A stretch of 64,000 nucleotides of DNA from Collybiopsis luxurians FD-317 M1 (GCA_000827265.1 KN834783.1:504876-568875); one strand, 5' to 3'; counted from the first letter of the stretch, positions 34,651-46,830 are shown. Translations and numbers: made by a program. Notes: a model not told the origin generated them from the letters alone.

Positions 34651-35969
34651 ATACTCAAGGGGGCTCAGATGATCGTGTACATGAACAATTGCAGTGTTGT
34701 CGTGGCCCAGTGCATGAAGCTGTTAAACCCGGTCCGAACCTGAACCTAAGGTCCAGTTCAGGTTCGGTTGAGTTCAGCAAAATTCTTGGACCAAACGTAA
34801 AGGTCCGGTTTCATGTTCAAGGTCCATAAGAGGTCTATCTCTGAACATTGAACCTGAAAGCACTGAATTTTGGACCTTGGTCCAAAGTAGGTTCCGGGAC
34901 CCAACAGAGGTATCCAGTGATATATGTTGGCACACCCAAAATATCACAAGGATGGTATTGATGGATTGCAGATGCCGTTGAAGCCATAAGTGCTGGGATC
35001 TTGGCACTTAATGGCATCACTGTTTCATACAGGTGTCATGATTCTGCTCTGCTTCAGTTTATAATTAGAATTTATTTACCTTTCTTTAAAATTTCATTAA
35101 TTTTTATACAGATACTGGACCGTATTACTACTATTAAAACACGTAGACTCATTGTTACGAGTGTGCACAAAGTAACTTTTTTTTTTCCTGCACTTGACAG
35201 CTTAACTTGCCAAGTCTCGGCAAAATGTTTCTCTCACTAAAACTTATTTTCAACACATTTAACATGTTTTTGGTCTTCATTACTGCATCTGATTGCAGAA
35301 TACTCAGAATATTAATGTTTCCTGAGTGAATTAAGTGAATTATATGCCTAACTTTATTGCCGAGATGTTGTTTACTTTAGTTGTAGCTATCAATCTGACC
35401 AAATATACCTTTGTATAGCAAGGGATACGTATTGAGTCATTAGCAGTACTGTCTTTGTTGCAAATACCAGCATGTGAACACCGGAGGATATGGAAAATAA
35501 ATGAGAAGGCTGATTGAGCTCAAGATACCAGGTTAACTAGCAATCCAGCTGTGTTGACTCAACTCTGAATTCTAATATCCCCGTAGTCGCACTCACATAT
35601 TGGACCATTCTCATTGTCGTCCATACTTCAAACATATCCTCTCACTCAAGATGCTTTGTCAATTGGCGAAAATATCACTCTACTGATATGAAGGACTATC
35701 AACATCTTCATACTTCAGAGTTCATTTTTTCACTTATACCTCAACTCTTGAGAAAATACTATCCAAATGCCTTACCACAAATGCCTCAATTCTTGAATAA
35801 TCATTGTCTATTAGCCTGCCCTCACAAATTGTAGATCCTCATCTTAGTCTTTACAGGTGCATATCTCACCAATCCATTACTATTAATACAATTTTGCTGC
35901 CAAGCATCTGCTGAGATTTTAAGTCCCAATTCTATCCAAATTCACTCACTTGTTTTCAGTTGAATGGTC
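34651..35969. other. Spacer between surface-protein copies with GGTCC/GGTTC-rich patch
   Basis: At about 34725-34905 the motifs ggtcc, ggttc and their complements recur many times. A near-perfect hairpin TTTGGACC-tt-GGTCCAAA lies at about 34869-34886. The rest is AT-rich without coding signal. Confidence 0.5.
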
Positions 35970-37960
35970 AACCTATTACTACTCTTTTCCTCCAGAATCT
36001 TCGCATCTGTACGGACTATAAATACTAACGTATATAAGACACCCGGGATTTATCTATCAGTCCAGCAGCTCTATCTGTCAACAGTCGTTGATGAATTTGA
36101 CCTTAGCCTAGGAAAATACCCAGGTGGTGGTTCTTCGCTGAGACCTTGCACCCTGGCCGACCTGTGCTGAGACTGCAAAAATGCGATTTGCTCTGTCATT
36201 ATCTGAATCTGATTCTGCAATTGCCCAACATCCACATTCTCATCTGCACCCCTTACGGTCCTCATTGGCTGCAGGGTGCCTGAGGGCGAAGTTAATTCGG
36301 CTGAAGATGGGCTCCTGGAAGAAAGGACGCCTTCCGTACGCTCTCTAGCCTCAGTTTTCAGCTCTTCAATCTCATCATTGATCACTTCCATTTGGCATTC
36401 GAGCTCTTGTTGGTGTGTCTCTTTCAACTCAGTCTGATGTGCTGTCACAGGAGCCATTGAAAGGGGATCAGTGTTGTGAGAGATTGAGGGATCTGGAAGA
36501 AAATGGCTGTCATCATTCACAAGATTCCGGGAGAAAGGTACAGGTGTTTCATGTCCTTGGGCTGGAATCATAAGTGAGTCGATATTGCCCCCAGTGTGGT
36601 GATGTTCCTTACCAAACACTCGATGCCGACGTCCATGGCGACAGCACAGGAACAGTCCTACCACGAGGGCACCGAAAACCACTAGTCCTCCAACTACAGC
36701 TCCGACTATTGCACCTATTGGGTGTGTGGATTTGGAAGAATTCTCTGAGCTCTTTGAAGAAGAAGGACTAGTTGAAGTTGCAAGGTTACTGGTGAGTGAG
36801 AATGACAGGGAAATAGAGGAAGAAGGGAGGAGAGGAGCCGGAGAGGGTGAAGACAGGGAGGGTGAAGACGGGGAGGATGAAGACGAGGAGGATGAAGACA
36901 GGGAAGGTGAAAACAGGGAGGTTGAAGACGGGGAAGACAAAGACGGGGAAGACAAAGGTGATGACGGTGTGGGTGTTGACGAGGTAGGTGTTGACAGGGT
37001 CACCAGTGAGGACGAAGTGGGAGATAGCGAGGATGTAACCGCAGCTTCCTGAAATCTGATAAACATTAATATACAACAATTTTACGCATCTCCCAGAAAT
37101 ACCAACGTATACAAGGCGTAATCAAAATTCACCCAAATATCGTCACTATAGCCCACTGTATTGATCACAAGTTGATGCGAGATATTTTCCAAGCCCGTTT
37201 CTGAAAACACTAAAGCGTTGAATTGGAAGGCTGGAGCACTAGAGTCCGGCGAGTGAGTGAAGCTCCCAGCTATGAACCCATCGAGAATGAAGCTGGCAGC
37301 TGTTGTAGCAGTGATACCAGGTGCAAGAGCATTTGCAAGGATAAAGAAAACATAGACGGCAGTGCCTTGGTAAATCCATTTAAAACAAGTCTCAAAACTT
37401 TAAAAGCAGACATTTTCCACCCACCAGTGAATTCAAATGTGATAGAGATATTGTTTAAACCGGGATTGTATGTCGCAGCAGTATAAGTTCCGTCGAAGGC
37501 GTTTGAAGTAGGAGGCTGAAGAGCACACCCTTTACATGTATTGTCCTCCCAAACACCTGATATCGAGGGTAAAAATAACGGTCTCTGTCCGGTTACCGAG
37601 TCACCCAGGGTGTCATCAATGGAGCGATTGACAGCCTGGCAACGAACCAAGACAGTATTTAAAAGATGTACGAGACAAACTAGTTCACCGCGCAGCAATG
37701 GTGAAAAGATGGACCGTCGAAGCATGTCGTCAAACAGGCACTGGGAAGGGATTTAGGCGGACTCGCGGAAATGAGATACAATGCCATTGCCAACTTAAAG
37801 ACAAAAGACCTGATCACAGGCTTACAGCCCTAGAATAGTTCATCTGGATCATCAGCTCGGTGGAGCAACAGCCATGAAAGCGGAACTTGTTTGCATGATG
37901 GTCTGAGGCAATGCAATTTTGAGCAATGGGCAGTGAAATCTTCAGCGTTTACGGTAAGCA
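35970..37960. repeat. Tandem duplication, unit 2 (surface-protein locus)
   Basis: Partner of 32770-34650; the homologous block includes 3' flank, gene, introns and promoter-proximal sequence. The coding copy here is intact. Confidence 0.85.
36071..37725 (-). CDS. Single-pass cell-surface protein: ectodomain, Ser/Thr/Pro stalk, TM, cytoplasmic coiled coil
   Basis: ATG at 37725 gives a signal peptide (hydrophobic core CLVHLLNTVLV). Exon 1 encodes NRSIDDTLGDSVTG, CKGCALQP and NISITFEFTG. A 60-nt intron leads to exon 2 (TAVYVFFILAN, ASFILDGFIAG, APAFQFNALVF, WVNFDYALYT), a beta-rich ectodomain familiar from many agaricomycete membrane proteins. Exon 3 has a long Ser/Pro/Thr stalk, likely O-mannosylated, then TM GAVVGGLVVFGALVVGLFL with a basic CCRHGRRHR stop-transfer. 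After a 51-nt intron (36592-36642, which reads in frame if unspliced) come coiled-coil segments (ECQMEVINDEIEELKTEA; QLQNQIQIMTEQIAFLQS) and EPPPGYFP. The layout resembles wall-stress sensors of the Wsc/Mid2 type, but without sequence identity to them, so a sensor role is a guess. Confidence 0.83.
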
Positions 37961-39040
37961 ACTGCTTCACAGATTGGGGGGCTCGGGTGATCATATGCAC
38001 GCCAACAATAAATTGAATAATACTAAACTTTCACCTGAGATGAAAACTCTTCTCCGGTTGCTCTGTCACGAAAAGTGACAAAAATAGGTGGGTAAGCTCA
38101 GATATTGTCAGGTATTCTTAGGTATTCCTCAACGTTCCTTTATATGACAATATATTCCTTACCTTTACATTCCTGTGTTTATCACTTTTCATGATCGGCG
38201 GGCTGGCCGACAGACTTGAACCAGTCCAACAGCATTCCTAAACAATGCATGAAAAGGTTGTTTTTAAATTGGGAAGTCTCTTCACCCAGCTTGAAACAAT
38301 ACTCACCCTGTGCTTCTTCACCTCAAGAGAAAAGAATTGATTTGAAGTGTTTAAAGATAATGAGATTACGAATCTAATCAAAATGGAATGGAGGAATAGT
38401 CCTTCACACCCTCATAGGGCAAGTCCGCTGCCGGGGTTCGAACCGAAGGCCCGCTGTGGTGACAACTGAGGCGAAGAATTTTTCATACTTGGCTCCATGC
38501 AAACCATATCCTATGTATATATCGACTGTGCAACATCAAAAATGAACGAGGAAAAATGGACAACCTGGCCCCTGCTCAACTTTCCATCCCCTCGAGGCAT
38601 TAGCGCGCGGCAATCTCATATACTCAAAAAAGCATAAGTATGTATGAGAATAGCTACAGAGCAATGAGTAGATTACGATTAACAACTACTAATATTGTGA
38701 TCTATCGCAAGAAGACAACTCTCGAATCGAACAAGACGAAACGAGATATTCTATATGAAGATGTACGAAGTTACTTTTGCACATGCAGTCGAATCCGAAT
38801 GATGTGATGAAGTCGATGAGAGCGTTCTATACTGGTACGAGTCAAAGCGTTTGGTTATTATCAACGCCATAGCCTGGGATCATCGCATGGACGCGTTTTC
38901 TTGGGGGCAAGTTGACGGTCTGTTCGTCGTGACAATTTGGTAAACTCAGCTCGACGGAGTTTAGCATATCATCATCCTGAGTATCTACTCCACATCGTTT
39001 AAGTAAGAATCAGGGGACGGTAGTAGACGACCTACCCTCG
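37961..39040. other. Intergenic region with a tRNA-like relic
   Basis: No protein gene seen. A tRNA-like piece lies at about 38414-38513 (separate entry). The rest is AT-rich. Confidence 0.4.
38414..38513 (-). other. tRNA-like relic (B-box and T-arm only)
   Basis: On the minus strand CTTCGGTTCGAACCCCGG contains a perfect RNA polymerase III B-box core (GGTTCGAACC, 38435-38444), and the start GGATATGG with GGTTTGCATGG resembles a weak A-box. No good acceptor or anticodon stem can be drawn, so it is a decayed tRNA or a tRNA-derived repeat. Confidence 0.35.
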
Positions 39041-39379
39041 AGTTGCATCTGCCCATGCCGTTCCCAGGACCGTTTTCGGCTTCTAGTAATGTTCTCGGGG
39101 TTGGCCAGCACCTAGATCGCAAAGATGAGAGGAATGAACATACGTCAAACCGGGAAATTAACCTCCAGTGATGCTGGAGTATCGGTTGGATACATTACTT
39201 GCATAGCAGTGACGTTACCCCAGGGACCATCAACCGGCCTTAAAGCAAAGTTAGCGATAGACCTTTGCTCTTGGTCGATAGTCTTAATCGTACATCAATT
39301 AGAACGGTATCATATGAATTCAAAGTTTAAAATCGCTGACCTCGGTACTACGATAATGGGCTAGAGCGTACGCTGCCTG

Positions 39380-40473
39380 CACTTCCTCGAGAGTGATGGT
39401 AGATTCTAGCGGTAGTTTTTGTGTATCTGCAGATTCCATCAAGGGTTGAGTAAAATAAACGACGAGTCGTTGTGCAGAGAAGCTTTACTCCTTAACAAAA
39501 GCGCCTCAACTACATATAATTTGGTCAGACATATAACACGAATTAGCATTGAAACGATCTACCAAAGTCATCCCGACGTTCTTCGGCAGTAGATGCGACC
39601 TTTTGTGCTTGCATTTCCTCCTCCCGACATGAGCAGTAATGAAGAAACGCGTCATGGGTATTTTTACGGGCTTGTTCTAAGGCAGCTCGAGAGTTCTGCA
39701 CCTCTTGGTCTTTTTGCAAAGATTGGTCAAAGCTAGGGAGAAAACTAGCTCGTTCACTTACTGCATCTTACAGCTTGATGTAAGAGAGACTGAATTTCTA
39801 AAGGTTTGCCGTTCGCTAAAGCAGGAGAGCTGTTGATTGAGGTTTCAGGCGACACGTAGCTACTGCCCGGCTCCGAGATTTTTGTGTCTTCCCAGATGTT
39901 ATGTGCTGCAGATGAGGCAAGGACATCAATCGTTTGCTCACCGATGTCTGCATCCTGTTGAACTATGAAATTCGTTTTTCCGTCGTCCACGCCATTATTA
40001 CGAAGCCGAGGGTTGTGCGGAGTTCCTGCGGTATGCCGTTCTATGAATTTTCGCAAAAGCGGTAGCTCGTAATCATCCGGTAAGATGTAGGGTGGACCCT
40101 TCATAGCTCCCTTTTGCGTGAGGAGTTCTAAATTTGCAAGAGTTTTATCCTTTAGTTGCTGCAGCCATTCGTGTAGTTCCATATGATCTTGATCACCACG
40201 CTGGTCGTAATCTTGACGTCTTCGTGCTTTTCGCCAATAAGTTCTTGTAAGACTTAGAGCCCGATCCACTTCTCCATCGAGAATCCTGTACCAATCACTG
40301 GATTGTCGATTCAGACGAATTTCCAAAGCCCCAGGATGAACTCTCAGTTGGACGATACATCGCCCGTCCGGATCAGGGGGTCCCAGTGTTCCTTTTTGGC
40401 CCTGGTTCCCTCGGGTGGCGCCTCGCGTTATGCTCCCTAAATCAGGCCAAGGCAGGTCGTCTGTGATGGTCAT
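39380..40473 (-). CDS. Hypothetical protein, unassigned
   Basis: ATG at 40473 opens a 239-codon exon: Pro/Gly-rich start (LPWPDLGSITRGATRG), VQLRVHPGALEIRL, WYRILDGEVDRALSL, a charged segment (RKARRRQDYDQRGDQ), ELHEWLQQLKDKTLANLELL, and PPYILPDDYELPLLRKFIER. Coding-like sequence continues after an intron near 39720-39765 (SFDQSLQKDQEVQNSRAALE, FLHYCSCREEEMQAQ) and after another near 39490-39555 (RLVVYFTQPLMESADTQ, LEEVQAAYALAHYR). Exon phases could not all be fixed by eye, and the 3' end may extend to about 39050. Probably helical and cytosolic. No family recognised. Confidence 0.55.
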
Positions 40474-41091
40474 TTCTTGAAAATTGTCAGCATTAGGGAA
40501 AGACTATCATCAAAATATTCTTACCTTCTAAGTTTTCACGATGCAATGTCGGCGACTCAAGATATGAACTAGTGGATCAAAGTTCCATTTCTGAAATCAA
40601 GGCTAATTCGAAACCGCAGATCTGTTCCGACCGAAGGCCTTACCAAGTGCGCAGAGCTTGCCTATCTGTCTAATTTAACGATGCCGTTAGTCACGGACAG
40701 AACTTGCAAGACGATTGTACCGTTATCAGCGTCGAGAAGCTGGCAAGCTGGAGGAGGAAGTTAACAAGTGAACAAGCGCGCTAAAATTTCTCAGCGTCTA
40801 AGTCAAGTGCCTTTCACGCGACGCTGAGCGCTTAATTTCGTAGGTTCTTTTCGCGTACATCCATCAGTCCTACTCCAATTACCAGCCTAAAAAATTTCGC
40901 TTACCCCTTTGAGCACCTTACTATCCATCATTTTACGTGTCAAAGAACCACCCTGAAGTCTTCGGTCCATTTCGAATCCGATGTGTAATTATCTAATAAA
41001 AATCGGTTGCCTTTTATTCGCTTCATGAGCACCTTTTTCCGCTTGAATTTCTCAATCGTACGCTCGAGACTTCCTTTGAAAGCTGGCCTCC
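40474..41091. other. Divergent intergenic region
   Basis: About 600 bp between two divergently transcribed genes (40473 minus, 41092 plus), presumably holding both promoters. No specific motif identified. Confidence 0.4.
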
Positions 41092-43232
41092 ATGTCGATT
41101 AGTCCTGAAACGACGCCTTTGATTCAGTCGACTTTTTCTCTTCCAAAGATTGAATCATCTCGCAATGTTATTGCGTCGAAGGCAAGAAGGATTATCATCC
41201 TAACACTGGTCTTGTGTAGCACCCTCTTATCCTGTCGGTCGAACAGCTATGATCCTTTGTCACTAACTCTCGCTGAAATGTTGGAATAGTTTTCGTCTCT
41301 GGATCCATCTCGCCAGCCATACCATCCATCTCACACGATATGGGGGTATCCGCTTCTATCGTCAGTGTATCGCTCAGTGTTTCCGCCTTTGCCGCTAGCT
41401 TCGCCTCTCATTACGTCGCGTCGTATCTCGCAAACTGTAGGTTTAGCTTCTCTTGCTTTTCCAGATCTAGTCTGAGCAGCTGATGACGTAATGAATTAGA
41501 CGGCCAAAAGCCTACTTACTTCGTTGGCCAATTACTCGTCGTCGCGGGTTCTTCCGGCTTAACTTCTTCTCGGACGGTGCTCCAACTGACATTTTGGAGA
41601 TTCATTCAGACTGTTGGGGGTTCTCCTACTTTGTCAGCTGGCCAGGATGCTGTGGGCGACATTGGAAAATTAGATGAAACGGCTCGCAGTTTGTCTTTGG
41701 CCGTGAGTGCTGGGCTAGTACGTTTATGGTGTCTATACTCAACATTCCGGACGCTAGGTTTCTCATTTGGGGCCAACCCTTGCACCTGTCTTCGGCGGTG
41801 AGCGAATTCCGATTGGAGCGAAGCAGGTTGGATCATATATCGAACTCTTTTTATCCTCTGCATAGGTGTTATATCCAGCTTCGCTTCCTGGCAGTGGAAC
41901 CAAATCTTCCTCTCCTTGTGGGGAGTCGTAGCTTTCATTCTCACCACACTTCTCTCCAAGGTTAGCAAGGATGTCAATAGGGATAGGGACGCTGATCCGA
42001 GTCTGTCAAAACCTGCCCCTGCCCCTCAACTTGAAATGACCACGGCCGTTGAGAGTGAAGAAAATGAGTCGAGCAAGCTATTTACAGCATTGAAATTGTT
42101 GAAACGCCCGTATATCTTGACTGTGGTATGTGAATGGCACTCTCTGTCAAATTCTCAGCGACGATTTATTCTTCCCAGATTTTGGCTGAGGTTTTTGTGG
42201 TGCTCACAAATCAGGGTAACTGTCTCCCATGACTCGAACGCTTGTTCTCTTTTTGATTCATGCTCCTAGTCATGTTAACCCCACTATCGGTCACGGTGGC
42301 AAGTGTCATTGTGACAAATTCGCGTATACATGTGGCAAATAGCTCACTTATTTTCATCACAGGGCTCCCAGTATAGTGGCCTTGCAGGTCAGATTATTTT
42401 GGGGTCTTCTTTCATTCTAACTGGGCTGGGTAACTGCGGTACGTACTTGACGTTTTGGAGGCCTACACATCCTCTCTTCCTTCGTTTAAAACATAATTGC
42501 CTGCCTCTCTAGTCAGTGCGCCTATCGCGAGTTACATTTCCAACCGAGTCCTCGAGTACAGAAATTCCAGACGTCGGGGTGTTCACTGCCCCGAAGATCG
42601 ACTTGTTGGTGCAGTTTTTGCCTGCGCCACTTTGGTACCCCTTAGTGTGTTGGGCCTCGGGATAGCGACGGCCTACCTCGATGGAATATTGGGGCTGTCG
42701 TTAACGTACTTGTGCCTTTTTGTAAATGGAGTCGGGGTGAGTGTTCCTTGGTTCTTCACCTTAGAGTTCACCGCAGTAGATTTGACCGCGTACCTTAGGT
42801 CACTCTCGTACTTAGCCCGTCGGCCGCATACATTGCGGATGTCATGGATTCGAACAATGGCAAAGGTGTCGCCGCTATAGAGTAGGTGTCCCACTAGCCT
42901 GGTTTCAGAACGACACTCAGCTCCGATCCACGCCTAATTCATTTGTCTTTCTATCAGCGGAATACGTCCCTTTTTCACTCATATCGCGGTCACTGTGGTA
43001 ATGCCAATGATTGATAATGCAGGGATGGTTTGGACGAACACCGGTTCCGCTTTGCTGGCCTGGGTTGGATTCGGGTAATTTCATATTGCCTATCCGTGGT
43101 GTTTTCGAATTGACGGCTTCGTTTTCATTTTCTAGTCTCCTGTTGTGCACTCTGGAGTATGGGGAGGAAATGCGCGCATGGGAGGCTAACGAGTATGTGG
43201 CAGTGCCAGTGGCACTACGGGAGAACGAATGA
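41092..43232 (+). CDS. MFS transporter (drug:H+ antiporter-like)
   Basis: ATG 41092, stop 43230-43232, about ten introns. Spliced segments give the expected order of transmembrane helices: SPAIPSISHDMGVSASIVSV (TM1-2), SAFAASFASHYVASYLAN, YFVGQLLVVAGSSGL, TVLQLTFWRFIQTVGGSPTL, SWQWNQIFLSLWGVVAFILT, central loop, PYILTVILAEVFVVLTN, GQIILGSSFILTGLGN, SAPIASYISNRVLEY with RRRGVHCPEDRL, LVPLSVLGLGIAT, VTLVLSPSAAYIADVMDSNN, HIAVTVVMPMIDNAGM and LLLCTLEYGEEMRAWE. The GAPIA-like, PEDRL and LSPSAAYxxDVM motifs are typical of fungal DHA1-like major facilitator proteins, which export drugs, polyamines or other small molecules across the plasma membrane. The substrate is unknown. The frame is restored at every inspected junction, so the gene looks intact. 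One intron, about 42331-42361, is only 31 nt. Confidence 0.82.
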
Positions 43233-43494
43233 ACGACTGGGGATTTCACCGCGGAGTGCGCTAATCTAGCCGAGGTCTCTGTTTTCCAGAGAGAAATATC
43301 CGGAGCACAGGTGTTCACTAGGTAGAAAATGTATTAATTATAAATGTATAAATATTAGCAATGTCCACTTAGTCAGAGGTATGGATAGAGGTAATGGAGG
43401 AGCAGTGTGAATGTTCTAAAATTAAGTCCGCACTTGGATACGTTCGGTGAAGCGTCAGCTTGAAGGATGGTCCGCGATCTAATTTTACCGTTCC

Positions 43495-44010
43495 TCAGAA
43501 TAGGATATTTCCAAGTACTAGTCCTCCTGCTAATCCCCAAAAAGAGGTAATCGAAGCTCCGAAAGCTTTCGCCGCCCCATTGCCGGAACTGGAGGCACTC
43601 GGAACTAAAGAGCTCGACGTGATAGTGACTATAGCATTGGAGGACGACGCAAAATTCGTAGAGGCGCTTTGAGTCGTAATAAAGGAGGTAGCGGTGCTAG
43701 TTATCTGGGAAGTGCTCGTACTGGTGGCAGACGCGGAACCCGAAGAGAGTGTTGTCGTAGAGATAGAAGATGACTCCGAGATCGTGCCGCTTCCGGAAAT
43801 TGACTCGGAAGACGACTCGCTTCCAGAATTCGACTGGGTAGAAGAGAATGTAGAGGGTACTACTTCTGTGGAAGCGGAGGAAGGGCCGGGGAATGTTGCA
43901 AAGGATGTGTCAGTGATAGTGGAAAGAGCTACGGAGGTAGCAGTGACGATGGTAGGAGTGCTCGCCGACCTGAGGGAAGACAGAATTATGAATGAGAAAT
44001 ATATAAACAT
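43495..44010 (-). CDS. Small Ser/Thr-rich secreted, probably GPI-anchored protein
   Basis: ATG at 44010 gives a short signal peptide (FIYFSFIILSSLRSA), about 130 residues made mostly of Ser and Thr, and a C-terminus with small residues followed by a hydrophobic tail (SITSFWGLAGGLVLGNILF). That layout is expected of a GPI-anchored cell-wall mannoprotein. An upstream in-frame extension to 44070 exists but would bury the signal peptide. A decayed copy of its 5' part lies at 53400-53640. Function unknown beyond a probable wall or surface role. Confidence 0.7.
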   Translation of the reverse strand: MFIYFSFIILSSLRSASTPTIVTATSVALSTITDTSFATFPGPSSASTEVVPSTFSSTQSNSGSESSSESISGSGTISESSSISTTTLSSGSASATSTSTSQITSTATSFITTQSASTNFASSSNAIVTITSSSLVPSASSSGNGAAKAFGASITSFWGLAGGLVLGNILF

Positions 44011-44526
44011 TTTAAGGTGCGTACGATACTTCTGTACTGGAATTTTGGGCCAATCCCACAGAAATAGCACTCAGTAGAAGAATCGCTTGTAACCTGGGCA
44101 ACATCGTCTATAATCTGCCTAGACAAAGATTCACCGCAATTCGCTGATAGCTAACGGAAACAAGATGAAGGGGAAAAGATGTGCCTCTCACGCTGGCCAG
44201 TTCTTTTTATCGTAGTATATAGATTTTCCGCCGACATGGCGATGCGGAAGCTCCACAAACTTTTTGAGGAAGTGGAGTAGGCGCTAACCCAAGGGCAAGC
44301 GTCAGATCGCGGTAGATGTAAATGCCGTTCTGCGAAAAATTACCCAAACAAAATACAGCTCATAATGATACAAGTATGTTACTAGTAGTTTTATCTACTA
44401 TCTGAGTCCATAATTTACCAGCCCGGAGGCAGCGACAGCGCTGTGCCCCCAAACCAGGCTTTATTTCTAGTCTGGCGGCGAAACGGTTTCCGATTTTCGT
44501 TCAAGGGAATTCTACATCTCTCACCT
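44011..44526. other. Intergenic; left edge of the tandem triplication
   Basis: Sequence from about 44282 (the agatgtaaatgccgttctgc stretch) to the DUF6533 gene end is repeated at about 48960-49210, and its distal part at 53880-54075. No gene. Confidence 0.45.
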
Positions 44527-46297
44527 CTATCCCGACATCTGTTCTCCTCCGCGACTCATAACCTGCGACGACGCAGGCCGCTGGACTTCATCAGAGCGAT
44601 TCGTAGTCATGTCGAAAGTGAATAGAGAAAGCTGCATATCGTTGTCAAGATATTCTGATTTTCCTTGAACCCCACGCGTTTCACGCAGTCCAAGTAAAAA
44701 GCGTGCAGTCATAACTGAGGATAAGCTACGTTTGAATACCGGAAAAAGCTGTCAGATAAAGCCATGGATGTAGAAACATTTGAAATTGCGCACTGAAGCA
44801 AAAAGTTGTTGACGATGGTACTATACATCCCCTGGAATTAAAGAAAATGTCAGCCCGGAGTTTGGAAGTTCCAAGTACTGAAAAAGCGAACATGTGGAGC
44901 CTGCAGTGTAGAAGATGATCGTTAATGCTGCAGTATTTTCCAATGAAAAGCAAAAGACCTACAAAATATAACGCCACTGCGACCAGCTGGGGTACTGTGA
45001 CCGCCCTGCGTCGTGTAATAATGACTACTTGCTACTGAGTCCTTAGGCGCTGATGAAGATTCTGCTTACCCGAAATAAAGAATCCCTTTATATGCATTCA
45101 GTGTGACCCGCTTCTTGTAAAATACATAAATTGACATTCACCTGATCTAAACACATACTTAAGCAGACTCCGCCGGCCCACTGTTTGAAAACCGCCAGAT
45201 TTGAGAATAGTTTGAATCAATTTTATGATCACCGAGACTAACAAAATACGATGGCAATCCGTTAACTCGGTGTGGGCGAGCCGCCGGAACCTCAAGACTC
45301 ACAAGTTGCAACAAGATCAAAAGCAGTCAAGGTGATATAAGTGAGAACTCCGGCTGGGAAGAAAGCGAAGACGAAAGGAGATAAAACGTTGAGTGTCCCC
45401 AGTCTAGGCAAATGCTAGGCAATCTTACAACTTCGTATGAAAAGAAGTCGTCAAATGGGGTAATTTCAATACAAAATAGTGACCCACAGTGTTTCCGACA
45501 AGGACGTGTTGTGAGTACATGAAGAGTCAATGCCTTGGTACTGCTCGTATTAAGAGTTCACAGAGAGTAACGAGTAACTATAAAATGGAAACTCACAATA
45601 TCCACACCAACAGCTGCCACGCCTAAGATGGATATAACCCAACAAAGCAAGCTGTTATGGTAAGTCGCATAGACACATTGAATCCATACAACTTCAAGTT
45701 GACTCAGTTATCATTTGAGTATGGAGTCATGCTCGACTACGCACTGGAAATGGCTGTGCGTGTCGGGATGATACAGAGATAGAAAAAAACTTTGTAGAAT
45801 GTATCACAGCTGATTAATGGGTCTATTAGTAAACATCGACGCCCGAGTTTCCCAAAACCCACTGCGTGAATAGTTCACGTTCAGCAAAGAAAGCAATAAA
45901 CTTCACTATCCACTCACCTGGGGCATGTACGGTGTATAATAGACGTTCCATATCTGATACGCGACCAGTGGATATCGATTCACCAAGTAAATAGTGTTTG
46001 ACCATTGAAAACTATCGCATGTGCTCCAGACAAGGAGGACCTCACGATCCAAATTGATGATAACCTCGTACAACAAAAGAGCTAGAGATCACCAAACTTT
46101 TGCATTAGCTGCTGTCGAATCGGAGATGTAATTACGGTATTCACCGAGCTTCGAATATGCCGCGTAGGTTGCAATTTGCCTAGAAGTACAGGGCCGGTGT
46201 TCCAGCGGATAAGGATACGATCCTATGTAGGAACGTACTGTTTTCGCATGTGTCTCTCTAGCATTTTGGCACTCAGATAAGCTTCGCCAACAGACAT
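44527..46297 (-). CDS. DUF6533-type seven-TM membrane protein, tandem copy A
   Basis: ATG at 46297 (MSVGEAYLSAKMLERHMRKQ), stop at 44527, about eight short introns. The N-terminal DUF6533 signature is present: LLLYEVIINLDREVLLVWS, then FQWSNTIYLVNRYPLVAY. Further hydrophobic segments follow (VWIQCVYATYHNSLLCW, VISILGVAAVGVDI, ALTLHVL, ITLTAFDLVATCES, ILLVSVIIKLIQTIL, QLVAVALYFVGLLLFIG). The cytoplasmic tail (MTARFLLGLRET ... FTFDMTTNRSDEVQ) is Ser/Asp rich. The family is abundant in agaricomycetes and of unknown function; GPCR-like sensing has been suggested from topology only. Frames look consistent where exons could be read. Confidence 0.78.
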
Positions 46298-46830
46298 GAC
46301 GAGGAAAGAAGAGGAAATGCTGTTGAGGCTGGGCAGAGGGCGTCAGAAAATTCCGGAAAATGGGGAGGGGAAAGGAAGGGAAGTGTATTTATATTTAATT
46401 CTTAGTGTACGTCTTTTTATATCCCGAGATTTTGGATTACCACTGAATGCCATCTTCCCCTGTTTACAGTTCAGGCTCACATACGGAAGAGAACAATCCA
46501 GGGCAACGAGTAGACCTAGTCAGCAAAAGCGAGCAGGGACTGCACACCCTGCTATGTAAACTGTGTCAAAATGAGTGTCGCCAAATGCTGAGTAGCCGAG
46601 TAGCATCAGCCGGAATGCTAAGTGCATTGGCGGTGAAATAGTTAGTGATAAGCCGTGTAGAATATTATTGTCCGACACGTCGTCTGAGTTTGCGATCGTG
46701 CCCATAATATGGATGCCCAGTCACCCGGCCCTTTCCGTGGAAGCGCGTGGCAACGAGTGATCTTAATAGAGTATCCAAATGCACTGGGTCGCGATTGAGT
46801 TTCGCGCAACATATATCAGTCCGATATGTA

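Noticed and set aside
43694..44077. Plus-strand acidic 127-codon frame
   Set aside because: Shadow of the minus-strand Ser/Thr-rich surface protein, which has a signal peptide and GPI-like tail.
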